A stretch of DNA of 64,000 nucleotides from Saprospiraceae bacterium (GTDB lineage: Bacteria; Bacteroidota; Bacteroidia; Chitinophagales; Saprospiraceae): assembly GCA_029212405.1 (NCBI GenBank), contig JARGNR010000023.1, positions 1-64,000 of the forward strand, written 5' to 3'. The notes beneath the pieces are model-generated. The model saw only the letters and a list, made by a program, of their open reading frames with translations. It was not told where the DNA came from and did not search any database. This document shows positions 53,584 to 62,411 of this stretch, piece by piece. Position 1 is the first letter of the stretch; every line of letters begins with the position of its first letter. Position numbers and translations under genes: made by a program.

Positions 53584-54810
53584 TTGAGTAATACTAATGC
53601 TGTGAATACTACTATATATAAATATCATCCAGATCAGGATGGGTTTTATGGCCCGTTTGGAGGAGCTTACATTCCAGAAATGTTGCATGCCAATGTTGCA
53701 GAACTGCAAGAAGTCTATCTTTCTATCATACAAGAACCCGGATTCAAGCAAGAATTTGATGAATTGTTGAGAGATTATGTTGGGAGACCATCTCCTTTGT
53801 ATTTAGCAAAAAAGCTGTCCGCCAAATACAACGCCAACATTTATCTAAAACGAGAAGACCTCAATCATACTGGCGCCCATAAAATAAATAATACGATCGG
53901 TCAAATCCTACTGGCTAAACGACTAAAGAAGAAGAGAATAATTGCAGAAACGGGTGCGGGGCAGCATGGAGTTGCTACTGCCACTGTTTGTGCATTGATG
54001 GGCTTGGAGTGTTTTGTTTACATGGGAGCAGTCGACATTGAAAGACAAGCGCCAAATGTAGCAAGAATGAAAATGCTAGGCGCAACAGTGATTCCTGCAG
54101 TAAGTGGGAGTAAAACATTGAAAGATGCTACCAACGAAGCCATCCGTGATTGGATCAATAATGCAGAAAATACGCACTATATAATCGGCTCTGCTATTGG
54201 ACCACATCCTTACCCTGATATGGTTACACGTTTTCAAAGTGTCATAAGTGAAGAAATAAAATGGCAACTCCAACAAAAAACAGGCAAAGATCATCCTGAC
54301 TATTTGGTGGCTTGCGTAGGTGGTGGAAGTAATGCCGCAGGTGCATTCTATCATTATTTGCATGATGATCGTGTTCAACTTATTCTTGCCGAAGCCGCTG
54401 GTTTAGGTATTGACAGCGGAGAATCGGCAGCGACGAGTATATTAGGTACGGAAGGAATTATCCATGGCTGCATGACCCTATTGATGCAGACTGATGACGG
54501 TCAAATCGTAGAACCGTATTCTCTTTCCGCAGGATTGGATTATCCAGGTATCGGCCCTATGCACGCGCACCTCATTACAAGCAAAAGAGCAAAGGTTCAT
54601 GCCGCTACCGATGATGAAGCTATGCAGGCAGTAATAGAACTTTCTAAAGAAGAAGGAATTATACCTGCTTTAGAAACAGCACATGCACTTGCGATTTTAG
54701 ATCGACTTGATCTGTCAAAGGAAGATAATGTTGTGGTATGTTTATCAGGACGAGGGGATAAAGATTTAAATACATTCATAACATATCTTGAGGAAAGAAA
54801 TGGGAAATAA
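53584..54810 (+). CDS. trpB: Tryptophan synthase beta subunit
   Basis: PLP enzyme joining indole and serine. 408 residues; pyridoxal lysine in HTGAHKINN, phosphate loop GGGSNAAG, and DGFYGPFGGAYIPE at the N-terminus. The start is TTG at 53584. It overlaps trpA by 11 bases. This trpBA pair lies with DAHP synthase; the other trp genes are not in the window. Confidence 0.97.
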   Translation: MSNTNAVNTTIYKYHPDQDGFYGPFGGAYIPEMLHANVAELQEVYLSIIQEPGFKQEFDELLRDYVGRPSPLYLAKKLSAKYNANIYLKREDLNHTGAHKINNTIGQILLAKRLKKKRIIAETGAGQHGVATATVCALMGLECFVYMGAVDIERQAPNVARMKMLGATVIPAVSGSKTLKDATNEAIRDWINNAENTHYIIGSAIGPHPYPDMVTRFQSVISEEIKWQLQQKTGKDHPDYLVACVGGGSNAAGAFYHYLHDDRVQLILAEAAGLGIDSGESAATSILGTEGIIHGCMTLLMQTDDGQIVEPYSLSAGLDYPGIGPMHAHLITSKRAKVHAATDDEAMQAVIELSKEEGIIPALETAHALAILDRLDLSKEDNVVVCLSGRGDKDLNTFITYLEERNGK

Positions 54811-55576
54811 CAGCATACGAGAGAAAATAAGTGCAGCGAATGGGCGAGCTTTAAATGTGTATTTCACAGCAGGCTATCCGACTATAAAAAGTATTGCCGA
54901 GTTGATTCGTTCTTTAGAAGATGCAGGTGCAGATCTAATAGAATTGGGTATGCCCTACTCTGACCCATTGGCAGACGGTATCACCATTCAAAACAGCAGT
55001 AAAATTGCTCTTGAAAATGGGCTCAATTTAAAAATCCTTTTCGAACATATTGCAGAGGCGAGAAAAACGACATCCATCCCGATCATTATGATGGGTTACT
55101 TTAACCAACTTCTTCAATTTGGAGTTGAAGACTTTCTAAAACTCGCAGCGAATAATGGTGTTGCAGGAATGATTATTCCAGATTTACCTATGAACATTTA
55201 TGAAAGAGACTATAAATCACTGTTTGAAAAGTACGATTTAAGTATATCATTTCTAATCAGTCCTATGACTTCGGACGAAAGAATCAAACAAGCAGATCGA
55301 TTGAGTTCTGGCTTTATTTACGTAGTGAGTCAAAGTAGTATTACAGGTAAAAAAGGTGAGATTTCTGAAGCTCAAAAATCATATTTCGATCGAATCGAGT
55401 CCATGAATCTCAAAAGTCCACGATTGATTGGTTTTGGAATTCATGATCGCAAGAGTTTTGATACCGCTTGTACGTATAGCGACGGAGCTATTGTAGGAAG
55501 TGCATTTATAAGAGCCTTGGCCAATTCTGAAGATATTTCCAAAACCACCCATTCCTTTATTCAGACTATAAAATAA
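54800..55576 (+). CDS. trpA: Tryptophan synthase alpha subunit
   Basis: Cleaves indole-glycerol phosphate to indole, passed to TrpB. Catalytic Glu and Asp are in LIELGMPYSDPLADG; the phosphate-binding VGSAFIRAL is near the end. I prefer the ATG at 54800 (MGNNSIREKI), preceded by AGGAAAG, over an upstream TTG at 54788. Length 258 residues. It overlaps the trpB end. Confidence 0.96.
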   Translation: MGNNSIREKISAANGRALNVYFTAGYPTIKSIAELIRSLEDAGADLIELGMPYSDPLADGITIQNSSKIALENGLNLKILFEHIAEARKTTSIPIIMMGYFNQLLQFGVEDFLKLAANNGVAGMIIPDLPMNIYERDYKSLFEKYDLSISFLISPMTSDERIKQADRLSSGFIYVVSQSSITGKKGEISEAQKSYFDRIESMNLKSPRLIGFGIHDRKSFDTACTYSDGAIVGSAFIRALANSEDISKTTHSFIQTIK

Positions 55577-55584
55577 CTATACGC

Positions 55585-56586
55585 ATGATTATTCAATTAA
55601 AAAATTCTGTTTCTGATTATGAAGTTACTGCTATTAAGTCCAAAGACTTGGGTTACACATTTAATGATATACAAACCCAAGTAGCTAGGTATTTAATATG
55701 CATTGGAAAGAAAGAGATCGATTTACGAGAAATTGGTTTTTTAGATGGGGTTCAGGATGTGCATAAAGTAAGTGATGCGTATAAATTGACATCGACCAAA
55801 TGGAAAGTGGGTAAGACATCTATAGATATTGGGGATGGAATAAAAATAGGAAACGGTGATTTTCAAATTATGGCCGGACCTTGTTCTATCGAATCTGAAG
55901 ATCAAATAAGGTCTACCATTGCTCACCTGAAGCAAGCAGGAATAAAAATCATGAGAGGCGGTGTATACAAACCAAGATCTTCTCCATACAGCTTTCGAGG
56001 ACTAGGAATGGATGGATTGAGATTATGGTATAAGCTAGCTAAAGAGAATGGTATTAAAATCGTTACTGAAGTCATGCAAGTTTCACAAATAGCAGAAATG
56101 CATGACTATGTTGACATATTTCAAGTGGGAGCAAGAAATAGTCAAAACTTCAACCTTTTGGATGAATTAGGAAAAGTAGACAAACCGGTTTTACTAAAAA
56201 GAGGGATGTCTGGTACTATAGAAGAACTTTTGCAGTCCGCAGAATATGTTTTTTCTAATGGAAATGAAAAAATTATTCTTTGTGAAAGAGGAATTCGTAC
56301 GTATGAAAAAGCATATAGAAATACGATGGACATTAATGCAATCACCATTTTGAAAGATAAATCTCATCTTCCTGTTGTGGCGGACCCTTCACATGGAATC
56401 GGCGTGAGAAAATATGTAGACAAGATTGCCTTGGCCTCCATTATGGCTGGTGCTGATGGGGTGATTATGGAAGTGCATGAATGTCCTCAAAAAGCGTTCT
56501 CAGATGGCCAACAAACATTAGATTATAAACAATCTATTAAACTTATAGACAAAATGAATCAAGCGAGACTTCTTGTGGAAGCATAG
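55585..56586 (+). CDS. 3-deoxy-7-phosphoheptulonate synthase (DAHP synthase)
   Basis: First enzyme of the shikimate pathway. 333 residues; an N-terminal ferredoxin-like regulatory domain (about 1-75), then the barrel with MAGPCSIESEDQ, KIMRGGVYKPRSSPYSFRG, ERGIRTYE and VADPSHGIG. This is the AroA-beta class with the N-terminal domain known to confer feedback control. Located 8 bases after trpA, so it is part of the tryptophan operon. Confidence 0.95.
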   Translation: MIIQLKNSVSDYEVTAIKSKDLGYTFNDIQTQVARYLICIGKKEIDLREIGFLDGVQDVHKVSDAYKLTSTKWKVGKTSIDIGDGIKIGNGDFQIMAGPCSIESEDQIRSTIAHLKQAGIKIMRGGVYKPRSSPYSFRGLGMDGLRLWYKLAKENGIKIVTEVMQVSQIAEMHDYVDIFQVGARNSQNFNLLDELGKVDKPVLLKRGMSGTIEELLQSAEYVFSNGNEKIILCERGIRTYEKAYRNTMDINAITILKDKSHLPVVADPSHGIGVRKYVDKIALASIMAGADGVIMEVHECPQKAFSDGQQTLDYKQSIKLIDKMNQARLLVEA

Positions 56587-56587
56587 T

Positions 56588-56617
56588 TGATTTTTCAATT
56601 TGGAATCATTTTTTTTT
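56588..56617 (+). terminator. Terminator of the trpB-trpA-DAHP synthase operon
   Basis: TGATTT pairs with GAATCA (one wobble) around a 9-base loop, followed by nine T residues (56609-56617). It begins 1 base after the stop codon. Confidence 0.65.
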
Positions 56618-56757
56618 GAGTGCGCCAATTGGACAATTAGTAACAATTCACTTTTGTATATTTACGTTCTAATATAATTGATTAATTCACGATATGTCAT
56701 TATCGTTACTATGATGGGGCTTACATAACCTTATCTTGGTACCTAGAAAGAATAAGA

Positions 56758-58374
56758 ATGAAAAGATTTTTTACATGGATACTGCTCTTGGTTATTCACC
56801 AGACCTTATCCGGTCAAGTCATTAAAAATAGCTACATCGTTGATTTAAAAACCGATCAAACAGATGCTTTTTTACAAGATAAACGGATCACTTCAAACAG
56901 TCGAGTTGCAAAAACCAAGATATTAAGTTCTTCTTTGGACATTGTCCAAGTGATTGTAACAGAAGAAGAAGGAAGTAGGTCACTTGAACAATGGTTTGAT
57001 AAAAACTCCAATGTTGAATCATGGTCCTATAATTATTATGTTCAGAAAAGGGAAGATCCCAATGATGAATATTTTGGTTTGCAATGGGGACTAGAATTAA
57101 TAAGTGCACCTGATGCATGGGCGGTTACTACTGGAGGAACAGATAATTCAGGCAATGAGATTGTGATTGCTGTTCTTGATGACAGTTACGATCTTACGCA
57201 CCCAGAATTGGAAGGCAGAATTTTCATTAATGAACAAGAGATTCCTGACGATGGGATTGATAATGACAACAATGGTTACATTGATGACTATCAAGGATGG
57301 AATACCACCGATGAAAATGACAATCATCCATTGACAGATAATCATGGAATTGCTGTTTCTGGAATAATAGGTGCAAAAACAGACAATGGATTGGGAATGG
57401 CTGGAATCAACTGGGATGTCAAAATTCTTATGATTTCTGGTATTGCGACTCAAGCAGAAGTCATCGGCGGCTATCAGTATGCATTAAATATGCGTAAACG
57501 GTACAATGAATCCAATGGAGCAGAAGGAGCGTATGTCGTCGTGACCAATTACTCTGCAGGAATAGATAATAAATTTGGTACAGATCCGCAATTTAAAAGT
57601 TGGTGTGACATGTATGATGCTATGGGAGATGTCGGCATTTTATCTTGCGGAGCAACAGCTAATAAAAATGTTGATGTGGATGCAGATGGAGATATGCCCA
57701 CTACTTGTCCGAGTGAATTTTTAATATCTGTCACCAATATTGATAGTGACGATACAAAAGTGACCAATGCAGGATACGGCTTACTTAATATCGATGTAGG
57801 AGCACCAGGAAAGGGGACGTTGACATTGGATACGCAAGATGGATTTGATCAATCTTTCGGAGGAACGTCAGCTGCTACACCGCATGTTGCAGGGACAGTG
57901 GGCCTCTTGTATAGTGTTCCTTGTTCCGCTATCTCTGAATTGGCCATGGAAAATCCAAGACAAGCTGCTCAAGTAATTCGAGATGCGATTTATAATGGGG
58001 TCTCACTCAATTCAACATTGGATGGGCTTACAACAACTGGAGGAAGAATCGATATTTATGGTGCGATTGAGGTGCTCCAAGAAACTTGTGATGACTTAAA
58101 CTTACCTTCACCCAAGGGAGACTTAGAAATCATAAAAATCGATCGCAGCAACATTTCATCATTTTTAATCGAATACCTGACACCGGATGAAATGGAGTAT
58201 TCTATATTGGTAACGGACAGAATTGGAAGAACGATTCAACACCTAAATTTTACTCCTCCAACGATTGGCCGTAAGGTATTGCGCCTTGAAAATCTTGATC
58301 TCATCACTGGTATATATTTTATTTCTATATATAACGATAGCAATATCAGTACACAAAAGATATTTATTGAGTAA
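56758..58374 (+). CDS. S8 (subtilisin-like) serine protease with T9SS sorting domain
   Basis: 538 residues. Signal peptide to about residue 19 (LSGQ). Catalytic residues: Asp in VIAVLDDSYD, His in DNHGIAVSG, Ser in GGTSAATPHVAG. Calcium-binding-like loops (DNDNNGYIDD, DVDADGDMP) suggest stability outside the cell. The last about 75 residues (LVTDRIGRTIQHL, GIYFISIYND) form a type A T9SS sorting domain. An extracellular protease for protein scavenging is the likely role. Confidence 0.93.
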   Translation: MKRFFTWILLLVIHQTLSGQVIKNSYIVDLKTDQTDAFLQDKRITSNSRVAKTKILSSSLDIVQVIVTEEEGSRSLEQWFDKNSNVESWSYNYYVQKREDPNDEYFGLQWGLELISAPDAWAVTTGGTDNSGNEIVIAVLDDSYDLTHPELEGRIFINEQEIPDDGIDNDNNGYIDDYQGWNTTDENDNHPLTDNHGIAVSGIIGAKTDNGLGMAGINWDVKILMISGIATQAEVIGGYQYALNMRKRYNESNGAEGAYVVVTNYSAGIDNKFGTDPQFKSWCDMYDAMGDVGILSCGATANKNVDVDADGDMPTTCPSEFLISVTNIDSDDTKVTNAGYGLLNIDVGAPGKGTLTLDTQDGFDQSFGGTSAATPHVAGTVGLLYSVPCSAISELAMENPRQAAQVIRDAIYNGVSLNSTLDGLTTTGGRIDIYGAIEVLQETCDDLNLPSPKGDLEIIKIDRSNISSFLIEYLTPDEMEYSILVTDRIGRTIQHLNFTPPTIGRKVLRLENLDLITGIYFISIYNDSNISTQKIFIE

Positions 58375-58435
58375 AAAGAAAAAATATTTTTTTTGCAGAA
58401 AATAGAATAATTCTTTCAAAATAAAATAATAAGTG

Positions 58436-58443
58436 TATCTTTG
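58436..58443 (+). promoter_or_regulatory. -7 promoter element (TATCTTTG) of the tRNA-Arg/rpmB operon
   Basis: Perfect TAnnTTTG, 54 bases before the tRNA. It would transcribe the tRNA with the ribosomal protein genes. Confidence 0.5.
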
Positions 58444-58497
58444 CGCTCTGATTCTAAAAGTGGCGCCATAGGAAGCATTAGAATTTACTTAAATTTT

Positions 58498-58571
58498 GGC
58501 TCCGTAGCTCAACTGGATAGAGTACCTGACTACGGATCAGGAGGTTGAAGGTTCGAACCCTTCCGGAGTCA
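58498..58571 (+). tRNA. tRNA-Arg(ACG)
   Basis: A full cloverleaf: acceptor GGCTCCG with CGGAGTC, D arm GCTC...GAGT, anticodon arm CCTGA-CTACGGA-TCAGG with anticodon ACG, T arm GAAGG-TTCGAAC-CCTTC and discriminator A. CCA is not encoded. It directly precedes rpmB, an arrangement conserved in Bacteroidota. Confidence 0.96.
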
Positions 58572-58602
58572 CAAAGAAATTAAAAATTAAAAAGATACAG
58601 CG

Positions 58603-58851
58603 ATGTCTAGAGTTTGTCAATTAACAGGAAAAAGACCTATAACGGGGAATCACGTTTCTCACTCAAATAGAAAAACGAAAAGAAGATTCTTACCTAATCT
58701 CCAAACGAAGAAATTCTTTATACCAGAATTAAATCGATGGGTTACTTTAAAAGTATCTTCTCATGCATTGAGAACGATTAATAAATTAGGTCTTTACGAA
58801 TACTTAAAGAAATTAGAGGCTAAAGGTGTTGACACAGGCGTAAAGCTTTAA
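58603..58851 (+). CDS. rpmB: 50S ribosomal protein L28
   Basis: 82 residues, [21 protein letters not shown] and [13 protein letters not shown] mark L28. First protein gene of the rpmB-rpmG-DUF4295 operon, just after a tRNA gene. Confidence 0.97.
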   Translation: MSRVCQLTGKRPITGNHVSHSNRKTKRRFLPNLQTKKFFIPELNRWVTLKVSSHALRTINKLGLYEYLKKLEAKGVDTGVKL

Positions 58852-58883
58852 TACCCAATAGCTAAAACTTAAATACGGATAAA

Positions 58884-59072
58884 ATGGCAAAGAAGTCAAA
58901 AGGTAATAGATTCCAAATAATTCTAGAGTGCACAGAGCACAAATCTTCTGGAATGCCTGGAACATCAAGATACGTTACACAAAAAAATAGAAAAAATACT
59001 CCTGATAGATTGGAACTAAAAAAGTACAATCCTATTTTAAAGAAGTATACTGTTCATAAAGAAATAAAATAA
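58884..59072 (+). CDS. rpmG: 50S ribosomal protein L33
   Basis: 62 residues with [18 protein letters not shown] and [10 protein letters not shown]. There is one Cys (LECTE) and no CxxC pairs, so it is the zinc-free type. 32 bases after rpmB. Confidence 0.96.
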   Translation: MAKKSKGNRFQIILECTEHKSSGMPGTSRYVTQKNRKNTPDRLELKKYNPILKKYTVHKEIK

Positions 59073-59074
59073 TC

Positions 59075-59251
59075 ATGGCTAAAGTATCGAAAAACTCGAG
59101 AGTAGGACAAAGAGCAGCTAACCAAGGAAGTGGTAGAGACATGGTAAAAGTTGTCAAGAGTATTAAGAACCCTGTTACAGGTAAATACTCATACAAAGAA
59201 GTAATGGTCCACAAAGACAAGGTAAAAGAATTCTTCGCTGAGAATAAATAA
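59075..59251 (+). CDS. DUF4295 family small basic protein
   Basis: 58 residues starting MAKVSKNSRVGQRAANQG, very basic (Lys-rich) with a KVVKSIKNPVTGKYSY core. It starts 2 bases after the rpmG stop. DUF4295 proteins are found in Bacteroidota directly after rpmG, so an accessory ribosomal role is likely. Too short for many gene callers. Confidence 0.92.
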   Translation: MAKVSKNSRVGQRAANQGSGRDMVKVVKSIKNPVTGKYSYKEVMVHKDKVKEFFAENK

Positions 59252-59278
59252 TCGTTACCTTCTTTTAAAATATAAATC

Positions 59279-59309
59279 AAAGGCTTTTTCATATATGGAA
59301 AGGCCTTTT
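59279..59309 (+). terminator. Terminator after the rpmB-rpmG-DUF4295 genes
   Basis: AAAGGCTTTTTC and GGAAAGGCCTTT form a 12-base-pair stem with wobbles around ATATAT. T-run is short (CCTTTTGG). Confidence 0.6.
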
Positions 59310-59387
59310 GGTGTTTATACTAAACATTACAAGCTACTACCCTAGTAGTGCTGAATATCAACACCTTAACCAAACAACACTTAACTT

Positions 59388-60341
59388 ATGAGCTTTTTTA
59401 AGAAGTTTTTCACTAAAGAAAAAGAAGAAGATTTAAATAAAGGTCTCGAGAAAACAAAAACAAGTTTTTTTGGCCAAATAACCAAAGCTGTTGCTGGAAA
59501 ATCAAAGGTGGATGAGGCATTCCTCGATGATTTGGAGCAGATACTGATCTCTTCTGATGTTGGCTTGGATACAACAATAAAGATTATAGACCGCCTAGAA
59601 GAGCGTGTTGCTAAAGATAAATACATCAACACTACAGAATTAAATGCCATTCTCAAAGATGAGATCATCAAAATTCTGACAGAGAATAAAACTGTTGATC
59701 TTGAGGATTATGAATTTGCCACCACCGATAAACCATTTATTACACTCGTAGTTGGAGTAAATGGAGTGGGAAAAACCACAACAATAGGCAAGATTGCTCA
59801 TCAATATGTCAAAAGAGGCAAAAAGATCGTACTTGGCGCAGCAGACACCTTTAGAGCTGCCGCAGTAGATCAATTGGAAATCTGGTCTAAAAGAGCAGGT
59901 GCTGATTTTTATTCCAAAGGGATGAATACCGACCCCGCAGCAGTTGCCTACGAAACAGTCCAATATGCTCAAAATAATGACATAGATGGAGTCATCATAG
60001 ATACTGCAGGAAGATTGCATACTAAAAGGCATTTGATGGAGGAGCTTACTAAAATAAAGAAATCCGTAGATAAAAAATACCCAGGTGCACCACATGAAGT
60101 GCTATTGGTCTTGGATGCCAGTACAGGTCAAAATGCAATAGAACAAGCAAAGAAATTTTCTGAGGCCACAGATGTAACGGCTATAGCTTTGACAAAACTG
60201 GATGGAACTGCCAAGGGTGGGATTGTTTTAGGTATTTCTGACCAATTTAAGATTCCGATCAAATACATTGGTGTGGGAGAAGGAATGGAGCATCTTCAAA
60301 TCTTTAATAAAAAAGCGTTTGTTGATTCCCTCTTCAACTAG
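59388..60341 (+). CDS. ftsY: Signal recognition particle receptor FtsY
   Basis: 317 residues. SRP-type GTPase: G1 VGVNGVGKTTTIGKIA, DTFRAAAVDQL, DTAGRLHT and TKLDGTAKGG, then the C-terminal GVGEGMEHLQIF. Docks the ribosome-SRP complex to SecYEG. The N-terminal acidic A domain is short. Convergent with the gene at 60343, 1 base away. Confidence 0.97.
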   Translation: MSFFKKFFTKEKEEDLNKGLEKTKTSFFGQITKAVAGKSKVDEAFLDDLEQILISSDVGLDTTIKIIDRLEERVAKDKYINTTELNAILKDEIIKILTENKTVDLEDYEFATTDKPFITLVVGVNGVGKTTTIGKIAHQYVKRGKKIVLGAADTFRAAAVDQLEIWSKRAGADFYSKGMNTDPAAVAYETVQYAQNNDIDGVIIDTAGRLHTKRHLMEELTKIKKSVDKKYPGAPHEVLLVLDASTGQNAIEQAKKFSEATDVTAIALTKLDGTAKGGIVLGISDQFKIPIKYIGVGEGMEHLQIFNKKAFVDSLFN

Positions 60342-60342
60342 A

Positions 60343-60612
60343 CTAAAAATTTAAAAAGCCTTTTTCAACATGAAGATCTTTAGGTATGATTTTCATTATC
60401 GTTGAACTATCTGGAATCTTTTCATGGACTTCTTTTAATTCTTGGGTTACCACTTTCATTACAATATCATAATCTCCTGTGATGTATGTACTCATGGCCG
60501 TAGAAAACACCTTAATCGTAGAATCTGATTTTAATCGTTTAATAAAATCAATAATGATACTCGTATAATTTTCAACTAAAGGATATAGTGAAATTTCAAT
60601 TGTTACTTTCAT
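60343..60612 (-). CDS. YKOF/MTH1187-like thiamine-binding family protein
   Basis: 89 residues with MKVTIEISLYPLVENY and the STAMSTYITGDYD core of the small ferredoxin-like fold shared by YkoF and MTH1187 proteins, which bind thiamine or related pyrimidines. Overlaps the upstream DUF4442 gene (ATGA-type overlap). Ligand inferred from the family only. Confidence 0.7.
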   Translation of the reverse strand: MKVTIEISLYPLVENYTSIIIDFIKRLKSDSTIKVFSTAMSTYITGDYDIVMKVVTQELKEVHEKIPDSSTIMKIIPKDLHVEKGFLNF

Positions 60613-61094
60613 GAAGATTTCTTTTTAAACGACCATTTAATTTTAAATCTTGAAACCATTTGACCATTTGTGTTGGTTCCTGTTGATATCATTATGAGTT
60701 CTTTGGGTACACCTGAAGCTTCTATTTCATCCAACGTTTCAATCAAAGCTCCTCCATCTTCACATGAAAACGTCACTTTGGTTTTTGCTGTCACCCCATA
60801 TTCTGCTTCAAAGCCAATAACATACATAGACCACTTCCCTCGCCCACTTAACGCTTGCATACATAGTAATCCTGTTGAAAGTTCAGCTGCCCCAGCTTGT
60901 GCCGCAAAATACATAGATCCAAATGGATTTTGTGTTCTCCATGAAAAAGGAATCGTGACTTTGCATTGTTCATCTTCTAGGCTCAACAAACACACGCCCC
61001 ACCAAGACAAGCTGGGCAATTTTAAAAAGCTAAACTTCAAAAAATTGAATGAGCTTGTAATTTTCTTTCTAAATGATAATGCTTCCTGATTCAT
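60609..61094 (-). CDS. DUF4442 (hotdog-fold) protein
   Basis: 161 residues. Segments FSWRTQNPFGSMYFAAQAGAAELSTG and the WWGVCLLSLE strand match the DUF4442 thioesterase-like hotdog family. Likely acts on acyl-CoA or a similar thioester, but the substrate is unknown. Translationally coupled to the YKOF-like gene at 60343. Divergent from the DUF4412 gene. Confidence 0.82.
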   Translation of the reverse strand: MNQEALSFRKKITSSFNFLKFSFLKLPSLSWWGVCLLSLEDEQCKVTIPFSWRTQNPFGSMYFAAQAGAAELSTGLLCMQALSGRGKWSMYVIGFEAEYGVTAKTKVTFSCEDGGALIETLDEIEASGVPKELIMISTGTNTNGQMVSRFKIKWSFKKKSS

Positions 61095-61207
61095 AGTTCT
61101 TTACATATTCAGCACAATAATGACAATTATCACCTAATTATCACAGGCTTTTTCCTCTTTTTTACCAGAAGCTATATGAACGTGATACATATTCAATTCT
61201 AGTTCTC

Positions 61208-61215
61208 TATATTTG
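61208..61215 (+). promoter_or_regulatory. -7 promoter element (TATATTTG) for the DUF4412 gene
   Basis: Perfect TAnnTTTG, 22 bases before the ATG at 61238. No clear -33 element. Confidence 0.45.
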
Positions 61216-61237
61216 TCAATAGATAAAACACATTGAA

Positions 61238-62146
61238 ATGAGATACTTTTTTACCTATATAGCACTAATTTGCCTCAACATTCAAAGTTTAGATGCTCAG
61301 ATTCTTAATCGAATTCTAGATAGAACTCAAGACAAACTGAGTCGTGAAATAAGCAATAAGATCGTTGAGAAAATATCTGATGAAATCACTCGAGCTGCCA
61401 TGAAACCTATTGATAAAGCGGTAGATGACATGTTTAGAGAAAAGTATACGCAAGACAGTATTGCAGGAAAAACAAATGCTAGAAACTACAACGATTATAT
61501 TGCAACATTTGTCACACAAGTAGATTTGCCAGAACAATTTGAATTTGATCTTACCTTGAAGGCAGAGACCAAGGACTACGATGGTGAGAAGTCCAATATG
61601 GATATGTTACTTACAAAAGATGGTTCGTTAATCGGAATAGTTCAATATGAAGAAAACAAAAAAAATACCATAGTTATTGACATGAACAATGATATCATGG
61701 CTATTTATTCTGATGATAAAGATGGAAAAAAAGTGACTGCTGTTCCATCTATGTTGTCTATGGCTGCGAATATGAATTATACTCCTGTGGATGACGGAGA
61801 TGATGATGAGAAATATGAAGTAACGATCAAGAAGTCAGGCAAAACAAAGAAAGTTGTGGGATATGCATGTGATGAATGGGAAATAGACGATGAGGCTACC
61901 ACAACAAAATGTTTGATTGCCAATGAATTCCCCGTATCTTGGAAAGATTCATTTGGTCAATTTCTGAAACAAATGATGCCAACTACACAACGCCAAGAAA
62001 TGCCTCAAGGAATGGTTCTGAAATCAGAAACCAAAACCAAGAAAAAGAATAAAAAGTCATCATTTGTTACTAAGAAAGTAATAGACGCTCCAACAGCAAT
62101 TGTCAATTCGGAATATGAGCAAATATCCTATTCAACTGAAGAATAA
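61238..62146 (+). CDS. DUF4412 domain exported protein
   Basis: 302 residues. Signal peptide ending at SLDAQ (about residue 21). An N-terminal coiled-coil-like stretch with alternating charges (about 25-70) precedes a DUF4412 beta-rich domain (about 85-250) with LTLKAETKDYDGE and VGYACDEWEIDDEAT. Function is unknown; likely periplasmic. Confidence 0.8.
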   Translation: MRYFFTYIALICLNIQSLDAQILNRILDRTQDKLSREISNKIVEKISDEITRAAMKPIDKAVDDMFREKYTQDSIAGKTNARNYNDYIATFVTQVDLPEQFEFDLTLKAETKDYDGEKSNMDMLLTKDGSLIGIVQYEENKKNTIVIDMNNDIMAIYSDDKDGKKVTAVPSMLSMAANMNYTPVDDGDDDEKYEVTIKKSGKTKKVVGYACDEWEIDDEATTTKCLIANEFPVSWKDSFGQFLKQMMPTTQRQEMPQGMVLKSETKTKKKNKKSSFVTKKVIDAPTAIVNSEYEQISYSTEE

Positions 62147-62357
62147 ATTGAATTTTAGTTTTATTAGGGATATTCCTAAGAAGCAATATCTCTTTGTTTA
62201 TGGTAAATTGTAGTCAATAAAAAAAGAAGACCCAATACACCAGTTAATCAATTGGTGGTAGCCTCAATATTAAAGCATTTTACGAATGGACCTATGAAGG
62301 GTTATTCCTAAACTTCTTGTTTTTGTATGGTAGTCTACCCCTGAATAAGCCTCTATT

Positions 62358-62391
62358 AAAAAAGCCGATGAAAAATTTCATCGGCTTTTTT
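62358..62391. terminator. Strong bidirectional terminator
   Basis: AAAAAAGCCGATGAAA pairs with TTTCATCGGCTTTTTT around a tight AT-rich turn, with A/T runs at both ends. It separates the converging DUF4412 (plus) and prolyl oligopeptidase (minus) genes. Confidence 0.92.
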
Positions 62392-62411
62392 GTTTATCCT
62401 GTGGCTTTATC

